Assembly (NCBI GenBank): GCA_001593925.1
Contig: LUCD01000040.1
Span: 1-10,565 of the forward strand
DNA from: Candidatus Bathyarchaeota archaeon B26-1
GTDB taxonomy: Archaea; Thermoproteota; Bathyarchaeia; Bathyarchaeales; B26-1
Direction: 5' to 3'
DNA: 10,565 nt
Positions 6,288 to 10,565 of this stretch are shown piece by piece. The notes beneath the pieces were generated by a model. That model had not been told where the DNA came from and searched no databases. It was given only the letters and a program-made list of their open reading frames with translations. Position numbers and translations under genes: made by a program. The stretch's first letter is position 1; each line of letters opens with the position of its first letter.

Positions 6288-6575
6288 TTATCGCCATACC
6301 CCGGGAAATAGCCTATATCTGGCCCGTTTGGCGTATTCTGAGTATCCGTCCAGTTCTTTATTGAGTGTTCTGTCTTCCAGCCAGGTGCGGATCATCATCA
6401 AGAGAGTATAACATCCCGATGGAATGAAGGTGACAAGGGATCCGATTATGAGAGGCTGATAGACTAAATAAGATTCCTCCCACAAATAACCGGGATGTCT
6501 TATGATCTTGTGACCTCGGTCCTTCTGGATTCGAACAGTCGGTTCAAACGGGGCATCACCGCCTCGAACTTTCCC
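6288..6575 (-). pseudogene. Isoprenylcysteine carboxyl methyltransferase-like remnant (N-terminus lost)
   Basis: C-terminal part of an ICMT/phospholipid-methyltransferase-like membrane methyltransferase. The open stretch of 95 codons has the family's signatures: FEPTVRIQKDRGHK, then RHPGYL, a hydrophobic segment, IRTWLEDRTLNKEL and YAKRARYRLFPGVW at the end. An in-frame TAA (6576-6578) stands directly before it, and no start codon fits. Complete family members have about 100 more residues of N-terminal helices, which are absent; the plus-strand promoter of the next gene begins only about 50 bases further on. The usual residues between RGHK and RHPGY (a segment like TSGPYRYV) also seem to be missing, so part of the SAM-binding region is gone. 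A neighbouring frame (around 6577-6620) reads hydrophobically and could be decayed sequence. This looks like a dead gene truncated when the right-hand region arrived. Confidence 0.72.
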
Positions 6576-6628
6576 TTAAATGCCATTAAATACAGAAAGC
6601 GCGACAACGCACGGAAAACAACGAAAAA

Positions 6629-6637
6629 CTTAAATTA
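6629..6637 (+). promoter_or_regulatory. TATA box of a probable leaderless mRNA (730-aa gene)
   Basis: CTTAAATTA is centred 25 bp before the ATG at 6658. Since archaeal transcription starts about 25 bp after the TATA box, the message should begin at or next to the ATG. No Shine-Dalgarno is present, which agrees with leaderless translation. Confidence 0.6.
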
Positions 6638-6657
6638 GAATCACCACAGCAGTTGTT

Positions 6658-8850
6658 ATGAATCCTTATATATTCATCAGGGATGGTAGTAGAGTAGATG
6701 AGCATGTCATTAGCCAAAACCTATGTTATGGCTCAGGTATCCTAAACTACGAGTATGAGATCTACGTTGACGGAAACACTGATCCTATAATGGAGTATCT
6801 TGAGATAGATGGGCCTGTGGTTAACCCTAGAATCACCACTGATAGTAGCATAGACTTCACGACTCCGATGACTGTCTTAAGATCCCTTATTAAGCCAAGT
6901 ATGTCTGACAGAGAGAAGGCCTTCACGCTTTACCACTTCGTTATGGAGAACTTCAGTGCGGGTGCTCAGGGAGGCCCACGTGGTAAAATCGCTACAAGTT
7001 ATGGTTTCGGCCACTGCGGCCCCAGAAACGAAGTGTTCTATACTTTAGTTAATGAGGCAGGTCTCAAGTGGCGTTGGGGCGGATATACAGGTCACAACTT
7101 CTGCGATGTCTACTATGATGGTGGCTTGCACTTGATGGATCCTAACGGGCGAATAATATTCCCCTCTTATGATGGGGAAACCGTTGCGAGCTCCAAGGAG
7201 CTTCAGGATAAGTGGCTCAGGAAACGGTGTGGGGTAGAATACAGTTGTTACGACAAGGAGAAGTATAATGATACGCCTATTATACATTACGGTCCTCCAC
7301 GCCCCTGGTGCCATAATAATCTTAACATAACGTTAAGGGAGGGCGAGAGGCTCATCTTAAGATGGAACAATCGTGTGAGACCATGCGGCTCAGTGGGGCT
7401 TCCTGAACCCTTAGACTACACTAATGGTGAAATAATTTATGAGCCTGACCTCTCAACAATAGATTTTAAATCTCTCAAGAAGCGCTCCTTCGGATATATA
7501 AGTCCAAGCATCTCCGTAGCCACCCATGACAGCGGCTTCATAAATATTAGGAACATTAAAACGTATTCTGAAGATGGAAAGGAACCTAACATACACGTAG
7601 ATAACGTTAAGGAGGCTTCAAGCCTCACCTACAGGCTGGATTCTCCATACGTTATCAGCGACTTAACTGTTTCAGGGAGATTCTATAGGAGAAGCGAAGA
7701 GGATAGTTTGGAGATTCTCCTATCCAAGGACAAGGGAGAATCTTGGATCCCTGTCTGGAGCATGACCAATACTGGCTGGGAGAACGCTGAGGTCAAGCTC
7801 ACAGAATACATGTCTCCCCTAGAGGAGACGGAGAAGTATTTGAAGATGGGTGTAGAGGCCCTCGAGAAGCATAGATACGAAGTGATTAGAGGCCAACTAT
7901 TCGGCTACATGTTAAAGTTCGTCTTAAAAGCCTCTAAGGAAGAAACAGATGTAGGAATAGAATCCCTGAAGATCCATACGCTTATTCAAGTTCATCCAAA
8001 GTCTCTCCCGAGGCTCAAAAGAGGGAGAAATAAAGTAATCTATAGTGATGACGGACATGAGAAGCCTGTGCACGTAAAGTTTGCTTGGCGGGAAAGCCTG
8101 GACGTAGCCGTTACAGACGAGGAGCCTACAGAGGGAGAGGAGGTCCTGCTTCAAGCCACCGTTCACAACGACGGCGACAGCCCAGCCTTCAACATCCCGG
8201 TTAGGTTCTATGACGGCGACCCCTCCAAGGGGGGAACCCTGATAGGTGAAAGAGTCATCAAGGAAATCCAGCCGGGAGGCTCAGCAACCGTCTCCGTTAG
8301 ATGGATCTGCGAGGCTAAAGACCTAACTAGACTCTCACTCCCACCTATGGGCAAGCCTCCTAGAAAACCCTACATAGAGAACAGAATCCACGTCATAGTA
8401 GATCCTGAGAACAAGCTTGAAGAGTCATTCAAAGGGAACACTGAAACCTTCCTCCGTGTAAGAGTCAGGCAGAAACCCGTACTAGCTATCTCAAGAGACT
8501 TCATAAGGTTTGATCCCGCAAAACCCAAGGTTGGACAAGCAACGCTTATCACGGCTACCGTGCGCAACCTTTCTAATCACCCCGCATTTGTGTATCTTCA
8601 CGGAACCACAGCGAAGAACATTCATGTGAGATTCTTTGAAGGAGACCCTGAGAAAGGAGGCAAACTAATAGGAGACGATAAGATCATCCGCGAGTTGAAA
8701 CCTACAGAGTTCGCAGCTGCCAAAACAGAGTGGAAGCCTGAGAAACCTGGAAAATACAGGATATACGTAGTAGTGGATCCTGACAATAAGATTTTAAAGG
8801 AATCTCCTGAGCTAAGCACAGCCTATAGAGACATCATAGTAGAACCATAA
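6658..8850 (+). CDS. Transglutaminase-like protein with two C-terminal CARDB-like modules
   Basis: 730 residues. The first part (about 70-170) looks like a transglutaminase/papain-type core: a helix with EKAFTLYHFVMENF, then Cys120 in GFGHCGPRNEVFYTLV, His146 in GYTGHNFCDVYYDG and Asp161 in HLMDPNG, in the family's Cys-His-Asp order. Residues about 270-465 look like beta-sandwich sequence (LEILLSKDKGESWIPVW). Two CARDB-like adhesion modules follow, at about 480-602 and 608-728. Each has VRF-(Y/F)-(D/E)-GDP-x-KGG-x-LIG and VDP-(E/D)-NK. CARDB domains usually sit in extracellular proteins, yet no signal peptide or membrane helix is visible, and an in-frame TAA upstream excludes an N-terminal extension. 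It could be a peptidase, a peptide N-glycanase-like amidase or an inactive binding protein. The gene is richer in AT than the genes to the left. Confidence 0.8.
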   Translation: MNPYIFIRDGSRVDEHVISQNLCYGSGILNYEYEIYVDGNTDPIMEYLEIDGPVVNPRITTDSSIDFTTPMTVLRSLIKPSMSDREKAFTLYHFVMENFSAGAQGGPRGKIATSYGFGHCGPRNEVFYTLVNEAGLKWRWGGYTGHNFCDVYYDGGLHLMDPNGRIIFPSYDGETVASSKELQDKWLRKRCGVEYSCYDKEKYNDTPIIHYGPPRPWCHNNLNITLREGERLILRWNNRVRPCGSVGLPEPLDYTNGEIIYEPDLSTIDFKSLKKRSFGYISPSISVATHDSGFINIRNIKTYSEDGKEPNIHVDNVKEASSLTYRLDSPYVISDLTVSGRFYRRSEEDSLEILLSKDKGESWIPVWSMTNTGWENAEVKLTEYMSPLEETEKYLKMGVEALEKHRYEVIRGQLFGYMLKFVLKASKEETDVGIESLKIHTLIQVHPKSLPRLKRGRNKVIYSDDGHEKPVHVKFAWRESLDVAVTDEEPTEGEEVLLQATVHNDGDSPAFNIPVRFYDGDPSKGGTLIGERVIKEIQPGGSATVSVRWICEAKDLTRLSLPPMGKPPRKPYIENRIHVIVDPENKLEESFKGNTETFLRVRVRQKPVLAISRDFIRFDPAKPKVGQATLITATVRNLSNHPAFVYLHGTTAKNIHVRFFEGDPEKGGKLIGDDKIIRELKPTEFAAAKTEWKPEKPGKYRIYVVVDPDNKILKESPELSTAYRDIIVEP
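8095..8847 (+). repeat. Tandem pair of CARDB-like modules within the 730-aa protein
   Basis: Module 1 (residues about 480-602) and module 2 (about 608-728) align through VRFYDGDPSKGGTLIGERVIKEIQPG versus VRFFEGDPEKGGKLIGDDKI, and HVIVDPENKLEES versus YVVVDPDNKILKES. Module 1 has a proline-rich insert (about 551-575) and module 2 an insert with YLHGTTAKN (about 641-654), so the copies are old and diverged. Confidence 0.75.
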
Positions 8851-9003
8851 TTAATTTAGTGAACAAATCTCCATACAAGTGAAAGCCACATCTCCATATT
8901 TCTCATTTTTATAAACAGTTACAAATATACACCTGTCAACCTAAACCGTAACGCACCTAAGATGGAGACCTTAAGTTGCCACGTCTTATGGTTCACCAAA
9001 ATT
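8851..9003 (+). other. Intergenic region with repeated ATCTCCATA and a T-rich tract
   Basis: The gap between the two right-hand genes holds ATCTCCATA twice (8867-8875, 8890-8898) and the inverted core ATGGAGA at 8962-8968. A T-rich tract at 8899-8910 could terminate the upstream message. No gene is seen on either strand. Confidence 0.4.
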
Positions 9004-9011
9004 CTTATATT
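9004..9011 (+). promoter_or_regulatory. TATA box of a probable leaderless mRNA (344-aa gene)
   Basis: CTTATATT is centred about 25 bp before ATG 9032, the same geometry as for the 730-aa gene. No Shine-Dalgarno is visible before the ATG. Confidence 0.6.
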
Positions 9012-9031
9012 CAGGGCAGGTTAAGCCTCGC

Positions 9032-10066
9032 ATGATGCCTATGAGTCTAATTGAAGGTAGGGGTATAGGCTTACACACGCATCACTGGAGCCAGAACCCT
9101 GACAAGGGACGCGAGGAGTTAAGAAAGGATGTAGAGATGATGGCTGAAGAGAACATGAACTTCATAATAGCCGTCGCTAAACCGGGCTTCGGAGAGATCA
9201 CAACATACTATAAGAGCTCCATTTATCCGAAATCGTCATACTACAAGTGGGATGCCTTAGAAGCCCTTATAGAAGAATCTCACAGTAGAGGGCTGGAAGT
9301 TCACGCCATGTTCTGTCCCTTTCCGGGTGGAAAAGACAACCCCACGTTAAGGGATCATCCTGAACTATGCATAGTAGACAGGAATGGTAAGAGGTTCAAC
9401 TGGGCCGACCCGGCTAAGCCCGAGGTTAAGCGGATAGAGCTTGAAGCCATACTTGAGGTAGTAAACAAGTATGATGTGGACGGAGTCTACTTAGACTATA
9501 TAAGGTATCCCGGAAGCAACTACTGCTACTGTGACTACTGTGTCTCAAGGTTCAGGGAAGAGTACGGAGTAGACCCTAGGGAGATACCTTCAAGAAGCCC
9601 TCTACGTGAGAAGTGGGATCAGTGGAGAAGGGAGCAGTTCACAGACTTCGTTAAGCTCGTATACGATAAGGTTCATGAAGCTAGGCCTCAAGCGAAGGTG
9701 AGCTCTTACTGCTGGACCTGTGCTTCACCCTACACGGTTTACCAGGACTGGCCTGCCTGGGCTAGGAGAGGATACTTAGACTTCTTGGTTCCCACAGGAT
9801 ACTTTTACGATATGAGCGTCTTCAGAAGCGTTTGCCAGCACGATAAGTTAATTGTAGGAGGATCAGTTCCCATATACATCGTAATAGGGGTTCACACGAG
9901 TCACGGAAGGCTTAAGCCGGGAGAGCTAGCTGAGCAGATCAAGATAGTGAGGGAGGAAGGGCTTGAAGGCTTCGTACTGTTTGAATGGCAGACTGTGAAA
10001 ACCAACTTCCATGAGGAAGTATGCTCCTCATGCCCTGAGAAGGCTAAGCTCCCCCATAAAACCTAG
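9032..10066 (+). CDS. Family 10-like glycosyl hydrolase (GHL10-type TIM barrel)
   Basis: 344-residue TIM-barrel protein of the glycosyl-hydrolase-like GHL10 type, thought to act on glycans; few members have a proven substrate. Supporting motifs: HSRGLEVHAMFCPFP (84-98), then VDGVYLDYIRYPGS (149-162), the most recognisable family block with candidate acid Asp155, and EGLEGFVLFEWQ (308-319) near the last barrel strand with Glu318. Right after the DYIRYP block is CYCDYC (Cys165, 167, 170) followed by SRFREEYG, a cysteine cluster that could bind metal or form disulfides. A CSSC pair ends the protein. No signal peptide is visible. Three ATGs lie close together (9032, 9035, 9041); the TATA spacing favours the first. 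It lies downstream of the 730-aa gene with its own promoter. Fold and family are likely; activity is inferred. Confidence 0.82.
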   Translation: MMPMSLIEGRGIGLHTHHWSQNPDKGREELRKDVEMMAEENMNFIIAVAKPGFGEITTYYKSSIYPKSSYYKWDALEALIEESHSRGLEVHAMFCPFPGGKDNPTLRDHPELCIVDRNGKRFNWADPAKPEVKRIELEAILEVVNKYDVDGVYLDYIRYPGSNYCYCDYCVSRFREEYGVDPREIPSRSPLREKWDQWRREQFTDFVKLVYDKVHEARPQAKVSSYCWTCASPYTVYQDWPAWARRGYLDFLVPTGYFYDMSVFRSVCQHDKLIVGGSVPIYIVIGVHTSHGRLKPGELAEQIKIVREEGLEGFVLFEWQTVKTNFHEEVCSSCPEKAKLPHKT

Positions 10067-10095
10067 ATCCCAGCAATAATTTAAACAGCGTAAGG

Positions 10096-10191
10096 ATGGG
10101 TGAGGCAGACAAGTTTTTCAGATTCATGTACGTTTTACTTCTTTCACGACGTCAAAAGGGCGTACTTAAAAAGATAAATAGAATGAAATAG
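10096..10191 (+). CDS. Possible 31-residue basic peptide (doubtful)
   Basis: A 31-codon frame begins MGEADKFFRFMYVLLLSRR and continues with a basic tail (KKINRMK), stopping at TAG 10191. It has a short hydrophobic segment flanked by basic residues. A TATA-like ATAATTTAAA (10076-10085) lies too close to its ATG for normal spacing, and no ribosome site is visible. It may be a chance frame in the gap before the last gene. Confidence 0.2.
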   Translation: MGEADKFFRFMYVLLLSRRQKGVLKKINRMK

Positions 10192-10241
10192 CTAAAACAT
10201 GTTCAAAAGCCTTAAGGGATAGACTGGGAAAGCAGAGGTGA
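10160..10241 (+). promoter_or_regulatory. Promoter and Shine-Dalgarno of the last gene
   Basis: CGTACTTAAAAAGATAAATAG (about 10160-10180) contains a TATA-like box. GAGGTGA at 10235-10241 is a full-strength ribosome site. Exactly 7 nt further on (10249) is CTG, the first codon of the only long open frame, which suggests a CTG start. This 7-nt spacing is the same as at the isomerase gene. Confidence 0.5.
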
Positions 10242-10248
10242 TGTCCAA

Positions 10249-10565
10249 CTGATTAGGAGGCTTCACTTAACGCTTATATCAGTAGCCTTCGTTGCGTCTA
10301 TTCTCGTTATTGCAAGCGTATATAATCTTATAAATCTGAGACAAGAACCTTACTTTATGCCGGGTAGGGTCACAGATGGTGTTGTAATATGGGATACGCG
10401 TCAGAAGTACACTGAGAAACATTATGATCTACGCCCGTACCAGAGGAAGGACATGTGGAAGCCTGTCCCCTACGGTGTGACGGATTACAGGTTTGAGGGA
10501 AGCCCGGTGATCGAGAACAGGTTTTTCTTTCTGTATCTGCATTCAAGCCCGTATGACTCGATATT
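10249..10565 (+). CDS. Membrane-anchored protein of unknown function, N-terminal part (cut by window edge)
   Basis: About 105 codons are open to the window end. After a short basic start (IRRLH), residues about 6-27 form one hydrophobic helix (LTLISVAFVASILVIASVYNLI), so the protein is probably anchored with its bulk outside the cell. The visible outer part (EPYFMPGRVTDGVVIWDTRQKY... then FFFLYLHSSPYDSI) is rich in aromatic residues and matches no family I recognise. No ATG, GTG or TTG occurs in frame between the upstream TAA and the helix. CTG 10249 is proposed as start because of the GAGGTGA site 7 nt before it. An ATG at 10241 is in another frame and meets TGA after three codons; one missing base would join it to this frame. 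It follows the GHL10-type gene on the same strand, so a surface role in the same locus is possible. Confidence 0.65.
   Translation, partial: MIRRLHLTLISVAFVASILVIASVYNLINLRQEPYFMPGRVTDGVVIWDTRQKYTEKHYDLRPYQRKDMWKPVPYGVTDYRFEGSPVIENRFFFLYLHSSPYDSI

Noticed and set aside
6525..6550. T-loop-like motifs (GGATTCGAAC, GGTTCAAAC), possibly a tRNA fragment or attachment site
   Set aside because: They belong to the codons for FEPTVRIQ of the methyltransferase remnant; no flanking stem or match to the tRNA-Leu 3' end beyond about 8 bases.
7045..7314. 89-codon minus-strand frame opposite the 730-aa gene
   Set aside because: Lies antisense to the catalytic region of the transglutaminase-like domain, with no features of its own.
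1..10565. CRISPR array, insertion sequence, integrase or toxin-antitoxin pair
   Set aside because: No regularly spaced repeats, terminal inverted repeats, transposase or recombinase motifs were seen on either strand.

Overview
The window looks like chromosomal DNA from a thermophilic archaeon, probably of the Thermoproteota/Korarchaeota (TACK) type. The signs are an archaeal/eukaryotic-type release factor 1 (aRF1), a PDCD5-family DNA-binding protein, an archaeal valyl-tRNA synthetase with a HIGQ signature, TATA-box promoters (two placed for leaderless mRNAs), GGTGA-type Shine-Dalgarno sites, frequent GTG/TTG starts, and a tRNA-Leu carrying an intron at a non-canonical site. The lineage is not proven from the sequence.

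Left part (1-6007, all minus strand): the 5' end of valS leaves the window at base 1. A gene-free stretch (242-682) follows. Then come an MFS transporter whose last transmembrane helix lies in a different frame, a PDCD5-like protein, aRF1, a DegT/StrS-family PLP aminotransferase, and a xylose-isomerase-like TIM-barrel sugar isomerase/epimerase. The aminotransferase and isomerase each have their own TATA box about 40 bp from a non-ATG start, and could act together in sugar or amino-sugar metabolism. PDCD5 and the MFS gene are tightly packed and probably co-transcribed.

Middle (6085-6657): tRNA-Leu(UAA) on the plus strand. Its precursor folds a clear bulge-helix-bulge, which predicts a 35-nt intron between tRNA positions 22 and 23. 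Just beyond it is a decayed isoprenylcysteine methyltransferase-like gene (minus strand) that has lost its N-terminal half. Coding strand and base composition both change here, so this is a plausible boundary of an accessory region.

Right part (6658-10565, all plus strand, more AT-rich): a 730-residue protein with a transglutaminase/papain-like Cys-His-Asp core and two C-terminal CARDB-like modules; a 344-residue GHL10-type (glycosyl hydrolase-like family 10) TIM-barrel protein; and the start of a membrane-anchored protein of unknown function whose best start codon is CTG. The first two have TATA boxes about 25 bp before their ATG, as expected for leaderless transcripts. The combination suggests an uncharacterised glycan/peptide-processing locus, but no substrate can be named.
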